This document shows positions 8,242 to 15,880 of a stretch of 45,527 nt of DNA, piece after piece. The notes under the pieces are model-generated. The model did not search any database, was not told where the DNA came from, and saw only the letters and a list, made by a program, of their open reading frames with translations. Location: assembly GCA_031294825.1 (NCBI GenBank), contig JAUMPM010000028.1, positions 1-45,527 on the forward strand. The letters are read 5' to 3'. The stretch comes from Collinsella sp. Lineage in GTDB: Bacteria; Actinomycetota; Coriobacteriia; Coriobacteriales; Coriobacteriaceae. Within the stretch, counting starts at the first letter, position 1, and each line of letters begins with the position of its first letter. Position numbers and translations under genes: made by a program.

Positions 8242-9084
8242 ATGATTGTGTTTTCCGATATGGATGGAACGCTGCTGACGAGTGATAAGCAGATGAGCGA
8301 CGCCACCTGGGCGATGCTCGACGAGCTTGCGCGCCGCGGTGTTGAGTTTGTGCCCTGCACGGGGCGCCCCCTGTCGGGCATCTTTGAGCCCATCCTCGCC
8401 CACCCCGCCGTACACTATGCGGTCTGTGCCAACGGTGCCAGCGTCTGGCAGCTCGACGACGGTACGCCCACCGATACCTCACGTGCTACGCGCATTTTGA
8501 GCCGACCGCTCGACCGCGCCATCGCTCACCGCGTCCATAGCATTGCCGCCGGTCACGATGTGACCTTCGATATCTTCGCGAACGGACAGTGCTTCCTCCC
8601 CCGCTCGCTCTACTCGCGCCTGGACGAATTCTGCGGCGGCGACCCCCACATCGCGGCTTCGCTCAAGCGCACACGAACACCGATCGACATGGATATCGAC
8701 AGCAAAATCGACGAGGTCGAGACACTCGAACGCATCGCCATGTACTGGCACGACCCGGCCGATCGCGACGCCATTACGGCGGAACTCGACACGCTCGGAG
8801 GCATTGAGGTCACGCGTTCATACGCCATGAATATCGAGGTCATGGGCGAGGGTGCCACCAAGGGAACGGCCCTCACGTGGCTATGCGAGCATCTGGGCGA
8901 GCGTCTCGCCGACGCCTGGGCCTTCGGCGACAACATCAACGACATCCCCATGCTGCAGGCAGCGGGCCACGGCATGGCCATGATCAACGCCGAGCTCGAA
9001 GACCGCGAGGCCGCCGACGCTATCACCGAATACGACAACGACCACGACGGCGTCGCCCGCACCATCATGGCCGCCCTCGCCTAG
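8242..9084 (+). CDS. Cof-type HAD-superfamily hydrolase
   Basis: A 280-aa HAD phosphatase of the Cof/YidA type, likely acting on a sugar phosphate or nucleotide in the cytoplasm. Motif I with the nucleophile and acid/base Asp is FSDMDGTLL (residues 4-12). Motif II Thr is in CTGRP (~40). The Lys of motif III is in the GATKGTAL region (~210). Motif IV is FGDNINDIPML (~231-241). The cap domain occupies the middle. GAAAGGG stands 8 bases before the ATG. It is convergent with a second HAD gene (9245-10039), with a perfect 38-bp inverted repeat between them. The substrate cannot be inferred. Confidence 0.88.
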   Translation: MIVFSDMDGTLLTSDKQMSDATWAMLDELARRGVEFVPCTGRPLSGIFEPILAHPAVHYAVCANGASVWQLDDGTPTDTSRATRILSRPLDRAIAHRVHSIAAGHDVTFDIFANGQCFLPRSLYSRLDEFCGGDPHIAASLKRTRTPIDMDIDSKIDEVETLERIAMYWHDPADRDAITAELDTLGGIEVTRSYAMNIEVMGEGATKGTALTWLCEHLGERLADAWAFGDNINDIPMLQAAGHGMAMINAELEDREAADAITEYDNDHDGVARTIMAALA

Positions 9085-9099
9085 CAGCAGCAACTCGGC

Positions 9100-9182
9100 A
9101 GGGTAGCTAATTTGGGACGGGGCTATTTTAGCTACCCCATAAGCGGGTAGCTAAAATAGCCCCGTCCCAAATTAGCTACCCT
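9100..9182. repeat. Perfect 38-bp inverted repeat (palindromic element)
   Basis: Left arm 9100-9137 and right arm 9145-9182 are exact reverse complements around a 7-base loop (CATAAGC). Each arm starts with GGGTAGCTAA and ends with TTAGCTACCC (or the reverse), so a smaller hairpin can also form inside each arm, and the GGTAGCTAA word occurs four times. The core GGGACGGGG/CCCCGTCCC is shared with the other repeats at 9195, 10201 and 12229. It lies between the convergent ends of two HAD genes. There is no T-run, so it is not a standard terminator; a REP/BIME-like mobile palindrome fits better. Confidence 0.9.
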
Positions 9183-9194
9183 CGGAAAAGCTGC

Positions 9195-9243
9195 AAGGAC
9201 TGTCCCCCACTGCCGGCAGAAAAAGAACGTCCCCATCTGCCGG
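9195..9243. repeat. Interspersed GTCCC/palindrome repeat, copy A
   Basis: The layout is TGTCCCCCA, palindrome CTGCCGGCAG, A-rich spacer, GAACGTCCCCAT, then the half word CTGCCGG. It ends 2 bp before the stop codon of the minus-strand HAD gene. It has the same architecture as copies at 10201-10253 and 12229-12280, with a different palindromic word at 10201. Confidence 0.7.
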
Positions 9244-9244
9244 A

Positions 9245-10039
9245 TTAGGAGAGACTCTCCAGCACGCGACGGAGCTCATGCTGAACGGCGTGGTCGCGGT
9301 TGCAGCCTACGACGCAATCGGCCACCGCCTTGAGCGCGGGGCGCGCGTTTTCCATCGCGCAGCCTGTGCCGACAAAGCGAATGATCTCGTAGTCGTTCAT
9401 CGAGTCGCCAAACGCCATGACCTCGTCGCGTCCAATGCCGTAATGCTCCGCGAGCTGCGCGATACCCGAGGCCTTCGACACACCGGGCTGCATGGCATCG
9501 ATCCACGCGTTGCCCGAAGGCGCAAAAGTAAAGAGCTGACCAAGTTCGCGCTGTAGCACGTACGCACTGTCCATAACCGCACTGTCGTCGCAAAAGATAC
9601 TCGCTTTGATGATATTTACACTGGGATCGGGCAGCTCCCAAATGCGCTCGGCATTGGGAAGGTCCTTATCGACCTCACGCACGAACTTGCACTCGTCATC
9701 GAGCAGGAAGGACTTGGTTCGGTCAAAGAGCGCAAGATGCAGATTGGGAAACGTCCTGACGGCTTGGGCGAGCCTTCGAATCGCCAGGTGGGAATACACC
9801 TCACGGTCTACCATCTTACCGTCGGCGTAGACCTGGGCGCCGTTAGCGGCGACAAAGTCCATCTTGTCGCGAACGGGCGCAAAGAGCTCGCACAGGCGAT
9901 CGTAGCGACGACCTGACGATGCGGCGAAATGCACGCCATGCTCGTGTAGCGCCAGAATCAGTTCGTAGGTCTCGGGAGGCACCTGGCCGTTTTCGTCAAG
10001 CAGTGTGCCGTCCATATCGGATGCAATCAGTTTAAACAT
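9245..10039 (-). CDS. Cof-type HAD-superfamily hydrolase
   Basis: A 264-aa HAD phosphatase of the Cof family, paralogous in type to the gene at 8242. Motif I is ASDMDGTLL (residues 7-15), motif II Ser in ASSGRR (~40), motif III Lys in GVSKASG (~188) and motif IV FGDSMNDYEII (~211-221). The Shine-Dalgarno AAGGGAG stands 8 bases before the ATG but lies inside one arm of a long hairpin (10045-10106), so its accessibility may be controlled by RNA folding. The substrate is unknown, probably a phosphorylated sugar or cofactor. The 3' end abuts repeat copy A. Confidence 0.88.
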   Translation of the reverse strand: MFKLIASDMDGTLLDENGQVPPETYELILALHEHGVHFAASSGRRYDRLCELFAPVRDKMDFVAANGAQVYADGKMVDREVYSHLAIRRLAQAVRTFPNLHLALFDRTKSFLLDDECKFVREVDKDLPNAERIWELPDPSVNIIKASIFCDDSAVMDSAYVLQRELGQLFTFAPSGNAWIDAMQPGVSKASGIAQLAEHYGIGRDEVMAFGDSMNDYEIIRFVGTGCAMENARPALKAVADCVVGCNRDHAVQHELRRVLESLS

Positions 10040-10044
10040 AGAAA

Positions 10045-10106
10045 AGCTCCCTTCGGGCTTGTTGGAATCGAACGCGTATCCGATTCCAACGTACCCAAAG
10101 GGAGCT
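10045..10106 (-). promoter_or_regulatory. Leader hairpin that would sequester the HAD gene's ribosome-binding site
   Basis: On the minus-strand RNA, AGCTCCCTT (10106-10098) pairs with AAGGGAGCT (10053-10045), and CGTTGGAATCG-type arms (10090-10081 with 10070-10061, GTTGGAATCG/CGATTCCAAC) close the inner stem around a 10-base loop. The outer arm contains the Shine-Dalgarno AGGGAG of the HAD gene starting at 10039. A TTTTC follows the stem, so it could act either as an attenuator or as a translation switch. Confidence 0.55.
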
Positions 10107-10200
10107 CAAATAAGACTCCGCGGGCGCAAACGTTACAAGGACCTAGCAAATAGCTCACGCGCGCCAGAGGTCCTACGGTCGCGGCGTCAAGCAGCCCGCC

Positions 10201-10253
10201 AAAGAGTGTCCCCAATGACTAGTCGTTTAAGAACGTCCCCGATGACTAGTCGG
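10201..10253. repeat. Interspersed GTCCC/palindrome repeat, copy B
   Basis: Two tandem modules: TGTCCCCAATGACTAGTCG and CGTCCCCGATGACTAGTCG, joined by TTTAAGAA. The palindromic word here is GACTAGTC. It overlaps the stop codon (10246-10248) of the adenine deaminase gene, so the last codons come from the repeat. Confidence 0.7.
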
Positions 10254-12066
10254 CGTAGGTGAAGGTCGTGACGTCGAACATGCCCTCGGGGCGGATGCGG
10301 AGCGTCGGGATGACCGGCAGGGGCAGGAAGATGATGCCCATGATGGGGTCGAGCGGCGGCTCAATACCCATGGCGCGCGCCTTGACCATAAAGTCGTCGT
10401 GCTGCGCGGCAACGTCCTCGGCCGTGCCTTCGCTCATAAGGCCACCGAGCGCCAGCGGAATGCGCGCCACGACCTCGCCGTTGCGCACCAGCACGTGGCC
10501 GCCCTGGCCCACGGCCTCAACGGCAGCCATCATATCCGCCGCATTGTCGCCCACCACGCACACGTTGTGCGAGTCGTGGCCAATCGTCGAGGCAATGGCA
10601 CCACCCGTGATGGTGAAGCCGCGCACCCAGCCGCGACCGATATGCTTGCCGACCAGGCCCAGGCCAGCGGGACCGTCGCCGTCGGCGCCCTCGGCCTGCA
10701 GCGACACGCCGCGGCCATGGCGCTCAATCAGCATAATGCGGCGCAGGCCCTCGGCGTTCTCGGGGCGAGCCATACCCGTGATGGCCTTACCCGGTACCAC
10801 GTCGATCACGGCCTCGCCCGGCTTAAAGGCATAGTCGAATACGTCGAGCGATAGCTTCGGCAGCTTAACGGAAGCACGCAGCTCGTCGGCAAGGGCCGCA
10901 ACCTCGGCCATCTCGGGTGCAATCTCGCCCACAAAGGTGCCGTCCTGCGCCACCAGGGCACCGGCGGCATATACGCGATGCGGAGCCGTGGCAAACGTCA
11001 GGTCGTTGAGTACCAGCAGGTCGGCACGCTTGCCCGGGGCGATGGCGCCACGCAGCTCATGCGGGTCGCGGCAGCCGTGATCCAGGCCAAACGCCTCGGC
11101 CGTGGAGAGGGACGCCATAGAGATAGCGACCACGGGGTCGATACCGGCCTCGATAGCCACGCGGCAGGCATTGTCAATCATACCGGTCGAAAGCGCATCG
11201 GAGGGAGCGCGGTCGTCGGTCGCAAAGCAGCAGCGGCGGGCACGGGAAGGATTCTCCAACAGCATCGGAGACAGGTTGGCCAGGTCGTGGCTGCACGTGC
11301 CCTCACGCAGCATCACATACATGCCGCGGGACAGCTTGTCGAGTGCCTCCTCGGGAATCGTCGACTCGTGGTCGGCGATAATGCCCGCTGCGGCATAGGC
11401 GTTGAGGTCCTTACCGGCAACGAGCGGCGCGTGGCCGTCAACCTGCTTGGACGGCGTCTGGTTGGCAGCATCGATGCGAGCACAGGTCTCGGGGTCGGCC
11501 ATAAAGACGCCCGGCAGGTTCATCATTTCGCCCAGACCAAAGACATCGCCTGGATGCTCGGCAAAAAACGCCTGCATATCGGCAGCCGAAATAACGGCAC
11601 CGGCCTGCTCATCGGGCAGCGCGGGCACGCACGAAGGCATCATGTACTTGATGGAGATGGGTGCGCGGCGGCCATCCTCAATCATAAAGCGCAAGCCGTC
11701 GAGACCGGCAACATTGGCAATCTCGTGGCTGTCGGCAATGGCGGTGGTGGTACCGCGCGTCGCGGCCATGCGAGCATACTCGGCGGGACGGATGTTCGAA
11801 GACTCGATATGCAGATGCCCGTCAATAAAACCGGGAGCGAGATAGCGACCCTGGCAGTCGATGACCTCAGTTGCCTCGTAGGTGCCAGCGGCATCGTCGC
11901 GACCATCGTAGAGCACGCCGACGATCACACCGTCCTTGACGGCAACGCTACCGGGCGCCACACGCTGGCCATACACGTCGACGATCTGCGCATTGGTAAA
12001 CAGCGTGTCGACGGGCACGCGGCCCTCGGCGGCCTCGATCACAGGCCTCATGACCTCAACGGACAT
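10246..12066 (-). CDS. ade: Adenine deaminase
   Basis: Converts adenine to hypoxanthine and ammonia in purine salvage or catabolism. The 606-aa length and motif order fit the Ade amidohydrolase family: metal ligands in GHLHIESS (residues ~76-83), a GTTTAIADSHEI block (~101-112), GLGEMMN (~165), DGHAPL (~196), and the metal-binding Asp region ATDDRAPSD (~280). The C-terminal part (residues ~400-600) carries the typical HNVCVVGDN segment. The start at 12066 has AAAGGAG 7 bases upstream; an open frame continues upstream to 12333 but is non-conserved and runs through repeat copy C, so it is not used. The last codons and stop overlap repeat copy B. It may supply hypoxanthine to the purine-breakdown island at 31-40 kb. 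Confidence 0.92.
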   Translation of the reverse strand: MSVEVMRPVIEAAEGRVPVDTLFTNAQIVDVYGQRVAPGSVAVKDGVIVGVLYDGRDDAAGTYEATEVIDCQGRYLAPGFIDGHLHIESSNIRPAEYARMAATRGTTTAIADSHEIANVAGLDGLRFMIEDGRRAPISIKYMMPSCVPALPDEQAGAVISAADMQAFFAEHPGDVFGLGEMMNLPGVFMADPETCARIDAANQTPSKQVDGHAPLVAGKDLNAYAAAGIIADHESTIPEEALDKLSRGMYVMLREGTCSHDLANLSPMLLENPSRARRCCFATDDRAPSDALSTGMIDNACRVAIEAGIDPVVAISMASLSTAEAFGLDHGCRDPHELRGAIAPGKRADLLVLNDLTFATAPHRVYAAGALVAQDGTFVGEIAPEMAEVAALADELRASVKLPKLSLDVFDYAFKPGEAVIDVVPGKAITGMARPENAEGLRRIMLIERHGRGVSLQAEGADGDGPAGLGLVGKHIGRGWVRGFTITGGAIASTIGHDSHNVCVVGDNAADMMAAVEAVGQGGHVLVRNGEVVARIPLALGGLMSEGTAEDVAAQHDDFMVKARAMGIEPPLDPIMGIIFLPLPVIPTLRIRPEGMFDVTTFTYAD

Positions 12067-12228
12067 ACATACTCCTTTAACCGTAGAAAACAGCTGCGGA
12101 GCGGACAGGCCTTCACCGCAGCAAGCTAATAGCCATTGTATGCCCAAACGATGGGTCAACAATACGCCTCTCCGCTTAACGGCACACGCCGCTTGGCGCA
12201 ATGGGGGCAGGTTACTTTGCACCAATGA

Positions 12229-12280
12229 CAAGGAGTGTCCCAAAGTGCCGGCACAAAAGGAACGTCCCCAAGTGCCAACA
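12229..12280. repeat. Interspersed GTCCC/palindrome repeat, copy C
   Basis: AAGGAGTGTCCCAAA, palindrome GTGCCGGCAC, AAAAGGAACGTCCCCAA, then the half word GTGCC. It has the same layout as copies A and B. It lies between tyrS and the adenine deaminase gene, upstream of the latter's start. Confidence 0.7.
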
Positions 12281-12313
12281 ACGGAAGCGCCGATGTTTTG
12301 GCAATGACAGCGA

Positions 12314-12412
12314 GCGGGCCGCATTTGAGACAAGGTGACGTGAAACGAAAGGGCGCTGACCTTCTGGTCGCGCCCTTGAAGTTGAACGTCAGATTGTCCA
12401 AATGCGGCCCGC
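12314..12412. repeat. 99-base long imperfect hairpin downstream of tyrS
   Basis: Outer arms GCGGGCCGCATTTG (12314-12327) and CAAATGCGGCCCGC (12399-12412) are a perfect 14-bp inverted repeat. Pairing continues inward with GACAA/TTGTC and TGACGT/ACGTCA. A separate inner hairpin GGGCGC...GCGCCC, itself closed by GACC/GGTC, forms the tip. It may be a structured RNA, a MITE-like element or part of the tyrS 3' end. No T-run follows on either strand. Confidence 0.65.
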
Positions 12413-12426
12413 GCAGCGTCGGCCGG

Positions 12427-12450
12427 TCCGCCGTTCGTTAGAACGGCGGA
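12427..12450 (-). terminator. 10-bp hairpin right after tyrS stop
   Basis: TCCGCCGTTC (12427-12436) and GAACGGCGGA (12441-12450) are a perfect stem with a 4-base loop, beginning 2 bases after the tyrS stop. There is no poly-T after it, so it is called only as a possible terminator or 3'-end stabilising hairpin. Confidence 0.45.
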
Positions 12451-12451
12451 A

Positions 12452-13663
12452 CTAAATCAACTTGAAGCCCTTGCGCTTGCCTACGGAGAGGGTGTCGCCC
12501 AGCTTGAGGGCGCTGGGATCGATGTTATAGCTCTTGGGAGCCACGGCCTTGCCGTTGATCTTGACACCGCCGCCGTCGATATCGCGACGAGCCTGGCCGG
12601 CGCTCGCCGAAAGACCCAAGTCCTTGAGCAGGCCGGCGAGGTAGATCTGGCCCTCGTCGTTAACAGTCAGCTCAACGTGCTTCTCGGGGAAGTCGGCGAG
12701 CTGGCCCTCCTTGAACACGCGGTCGAACTCGGCCTGAGCCTCGTCGCCGGCGCCGGCGCCGTGGTAGGTGTCGCACAGGTCGCGGCCCAGAGCGCGCTTG
12801 AGCTCGTAGGGGTCGGCAGAACCATCGGCCAGGGCAGCGTCGATCTTGTCAACCTCGGCCGGGGTGAGCGAGCTGGCCAGACGATAGTACTTGCCGATCA
12901 TCTCATCGGGGATGGACATGGTCTTGCCGAACATATCCTTGGGCGCGTCGGTCAGGCCGATGTAGTTGCCATAGGACTTGGACATCTTACGAACGCCATC
13001 GGTGCCCTCGAGCAGCGGCATGGTGAGCGCGATCTGGGGCTCCATACCCATCTTCTCCATGAGCTCGCGGCCGGCGAGCAGGTTGAAGAGCTGATCGGTG
13101 CCGCCCATCTCCACGTCGGCCTTGATCTGCACAGAGTCGAAAGCCTGCATCACGGGATACAGGAACTCATGCAGGGCGATCGGCGTCTGAGACTGGTAGC
13201 GCTTAGTAAAGTCGTCGCGCTCAAGAATGCGGGCAACGGTGAACTTGGAGCACACCTGCAGCAGGCCGGCCAGATCCATCGAAAGGATCCAATCGCCGTT
13301 GTGCACGATGGTGGTCTTCTCGGGGTCCAGGATCTTCATGGCCTGGCTCACGTAGGTCTCGGCGTTGGCCTCGATCTGCTCCTGCGAAAGCTGCGGACGC
13401 GTGGAGTTCTTGCCCGAGGGATCGCCGATCAGCGCGGTGCCGTTGCCGATGATGAGGGTGACGTTGTGGCCCAGGTCCTGGAACTGGCGCATCTTGCGCA
13501 GCGGCACGGCATGGCCCAGGTGCAGGTCGGGGCTGGTGGGGTCGACGCCGAGCTTGATGTTGAGGGGCTCGCCCTTCTCAAGCTTCTTGCGAAGGTCGGC
13601 CTCGGGAACGATCTGCGCGGCGCCCGAGGTGATGATACGCATTTGCTCGTCAACAGACAGCAT
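12452..13663 (-). CDS. tyrS: Tyrosyl-tRNA synthetase
   Basis: Charges tRNA-Tyr with tyrosine in the cytoplasm. The class I motifs are HLGH (HIGH-type, residues ~45) and KMSKS (~230), and the tyrosine-pocket region includes DLHLGHAVPL. The C-terminal ~65 residues form an S4 RNA-binding domain (SAGQARRDIDGGGVKING...). Length 403 aa is normal. The start at 13663 has AAAGGAGG 7 bases upstream; a further upstream in-frame start lacks this. The leader to the preceding gene is only 96 bases and shows no T-box. Two hairpins and an interspersed repeat follow the stop. Confidence 0.95.
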   Translation of the reverse strand: MLSVDEQMRIITSGAAQIVPEADLRKKLEKGEPLNIKLGVDPTSPDLHLGHAVPLRKMRQFQDLGHNVTLIIGNGTALIGDPSGKNSTRPQLSQEQIEANAETYVSQAMKILDPEKTTIVHNGDWILSMDLAGLLQVCSKFTVARILERDDFTKRYQSQTPIALHEFLYPVMQAFDSVQIKADVEMGGTDQLFNLLAGRELMEKMGMEPQIALTMPLLEGTDGVRKMSKSYGNYIGLTDAPKDMFGKTMSIPDEMIGKYYRLASSLTPAEVDKIDAALADGSADPYELKRALGRDLCDTYHGAGAGDEAQAEFDRVFKEGQLADFPEKHVELTVNDEGQIYLAGLLKDLGLSASAGQARRDIDGGGVKINGKAVAPKSYNIDPSALKLGDTLSVGKRKGFKLI

Positions 13664-13759
13664 TGGGTATCCTCCTTTTGCTATAGCACCCTCACCGGAT
13701 ACGGCGGTGCTGGAAGTCCATAAACTCTCATATGATAACAAACTGACGCGACGCGGCAC

Positions 13760-15718
13760 CTACGACAGGAAAATCCTCGTCCTACCGCATGCGTCAATGG
13801 CAACTGGCAAACGTGTACCGTCACGCTCGACCAGATAGCGTACCTGCCGACGGCGCAAGCAGTCGCGGCAACGGACCTGTCCCGTCGCATCGGTAGCGCA
13901 GACGCCCTCGGCGGTCAGCAGGCAGTGCTCGCACACCATAAGCTCGGGACGGTCGGCGTCGACCGGACCCCAGACGCCGGGTTCAGCAGCCAGTTCGGCA
14001 ATACGCTCCGCATCATTGCCGAGCAACTCGGCCGGCAAGTACACCCGCCCCGCACCGAGTCCGCGCAGCCAGGTAAGCGTGGCCCGATTCGCGCAGAACA
14101 CCGGCGCCGCCACGTCAAACGTCACGCCCAGCTCGCGAGCGATCACCACCTGTCCCAGGTTGCGGCAGACAACGCGCCCGGCACGCTGCATCAGTGAGCG
14201 GGTCCAGTCAGCGTCACACGTGCGGCACACCTCGTCAAGCACCACAACGGCGTCGGACAAATCGAGTTCTCCGCGCGGGTCGGCATCCATCAGCTGCCAA
14301 GCAAAAACCATGCGAGCGGGAACCGCGCACTCCACCAACTCCGTCGACGCACCGCCATCCACCGCAACGCTATCCAAGGGCAGCACCTCAACGGCACGCG
14401 CAACGGGCGCAATCGCATCCGCCTCGGCCCGCATGCGCCCCAACACCGCCGCCGTCTGATCCAACACGCCGGCGCTGCGAACCAGGTACACCTCGCAGCC
14501 CGTGTCAACCTTACGCTTGCAATGCACGACGACGCGCTCCCCCGCCGCGGCATCCACCGGACAGGGCACCTGCGGCCAGCGCTTGGGCACATCGGGACGC
14601 GCGTCGGCACCCGGATAGAACCGAATCTCGAGCGTGTCACCCGCCGCCACGGCGGCATCGAGCTCAACGGTCACCTCTTCGTGGCCAACGGCCACCAGGC
14701 GTCCCACGCGCACACCTTGGTTGATCGCACGCTCAAAGCTCATAAGCTCGGCACCCGAACGTCCTCGCAGGTACGCATCGGTAAACCCACGGTTAAACGA
14801 CCTTCCCAGCTCGCGCTCGAGCTCTTCCACGGCACCGGGGTCCCACGCGCCGTCGCACAGCATATCGAGTGCCCGGCGCCACACCCGCACCACGTTGAAT
14901 ACGTAATCAGGGTTCTTCATGCGCCCCTCGATCTTGAGCGACGCCACGCCGGCATCTACAAGCTCGGGCAGATGCGCAATACCCAGATAGTCACGCGGGC
15001 ACAGCAGGCGATCTCCCTCGACGGCGACAACGCTCTGTCCAGCCTCGTCCACCAGGTCGTACGCCAAACGGCACGGCTGCGTGCAGTCGCCGCGCATCGC
15101 CGAGCGCCCACGCCGCAGGGCCGAGAACTCGCACGCCCCCGAATAGCCGATGCAAATCGCACCGTGGCAGAATACCTCGATGGGCACGCCCGTGGCACAT
15201 AGCGCCGCAATCTCGTCGACCGTCAGCTCGCGTGCCGTCGTCACGCGCTCGACCCCAAGCTCATCGGCAGCAAGCCGCACGGCGACTTCGCTATGAACGC
15301 CCGCCTGCGTGGACAGGTGAATCTCGACCCCGGGAATCGCCGTGCGCAGTACACAAGCCAGCCCGGCATCGGCGACAATCAGAGCATCGGCGCCCAGCTC
15401 CAGTGCATGAGCTCCCAACGCCACCGCGTCGGACAACTCATCGTCAAACACGAACACGTTGAGCGTCACGTACACACGCACGCCATGGGCATGCGCCACG
15501 GCGCAGCCGCGCGCAAACTCGTCATCCGTAAAGCCATGGGCGCTCACACGGGCGTTAAAGCCGCCCAACCCCGCATAGATGGCATCGGCGCCCGCGGCGA
15601 TGGCCGCAAGCATCTGGTCGAGTCCGCCCGCCGGCGCCAGCAGCTCGGGCAGCGCCGCACCGACAGCATCCAATCCAGTCTCGTGTTGTCCGCTCGGCCC
15701 CATCGCCCGAATCGCCAT
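13760..15718 (-). CDS. Peptidase U32 family protein
   Basis: A 652-aa U32-family protein. The N-terminal TIM-barrel part shows PELLAPAGGLDQMLAAI (residues ~24-40), GADAIYAGL (~44) and the family signature around EVFCHGAICIGYSGACEFS (~180), followed by RGDCTQPCR with conserved cysteines. The C-terminal half contains a further Cys cluster near the end (VCEHCLLTAEG, CRDCLRR), likely metal or iron-sulfur binding. U32 proteins include collagenase-like peptidases and the RlhA/TrhP/UbiU-type RNA- and quinone-hydroxylation factors; long forms with Cys clusters are closer to the RlhA/TrhP group, so RNA hydroxylation is as likely as proteolysis. The start at 15718 has AAGGAG 8 bases upstream; an ATG at 15745 lacks a ribosome-binding site. 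It diverges from the penicillin-binding protein gene. Confidence 0.85.
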   Translation of the reverse strand: MAIRAMGPSGQHETGLDAVGAALPELLAPAGGLDQMLAAIAAGADAIYAGLGGFNARVSAHGFTDDEFARGCAVAHAHGVRVYVTLNVFVFDDELSDAVALGAHALELGADALIVADAGLACVLRTAIPGVEIHLSTQAGVHSEVAVRLAADELGVERVTTARELTVDEIAALCATGVPIEVFCHGAICIGYSGACEFSALRRGRSAMRGDCTQPCRLAYDLVDEAGQSVVAVEGDRLLCPRDYLGIAHLPELVDAGVASLKIEGRMKNPDYVFNVVRVWRRALDMLCDGAWDPGAVEELERELGRSFNRGFTDAYLRGRSGAELMSFERAINQGVRVGRLVAVGHEEVTVELDAAVAAGDTLEIRFYPGADARPDVPKRWPQVPCPVDAAAGERVVVHCKRKVDTGCEVYLVRSAGVLDQTAAVLGRMRAEADAIAPVARAVEVLPLDSVAVDGGASTELVECAVPARMVFAWQLMDADPRGELDLSDAVVVLDEVCRTCDADWTRSLMQRAGRVVCRNLGQVVIARELGVTFDVAAPVFCANRATLTWLRGLGAGRVYLPAELLGNDAERIAELAAEPGVWGPVDADRPELMVCEHCLLTAEGVCATDATGQVRCRDCLRRRQVRYLVERDGTRLPVAIDACGRTRIFLS

Positions 15719-15880
15719 CGACAAACTCCTTACCAAGGTATGCATTCACTCTGAAAAATGCCATCTTCCAGCATACACGAGGCCTCGCGCGCCCCGTTTG
15801 GTTTATCGTGTAATAACTTATGTCCATCCTGCCCCGACGGCACATCCACCGTCCGGCACGACATACCTGGAGGTCAATAT

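Noticed and set aside
10061..10090. tRNA-like GGTTCGAATCC arms near 10061-10090
   Set aside because: The sequence is a simple GTTGGAATCG/CGATTCCAAC hairpin with no acceptor or anticodon arm.
12067..12333. N-terminal extension of adenine deaminase
   Set aside because: No family counterpart, includes repeat copy C, and the start at 12066 has a strong Shine-Dalgarno.
13664..13759. T-box leader of tyrS
   Set aside because: Only 96 bases are available and no stem I or antiterminator motif is visible.
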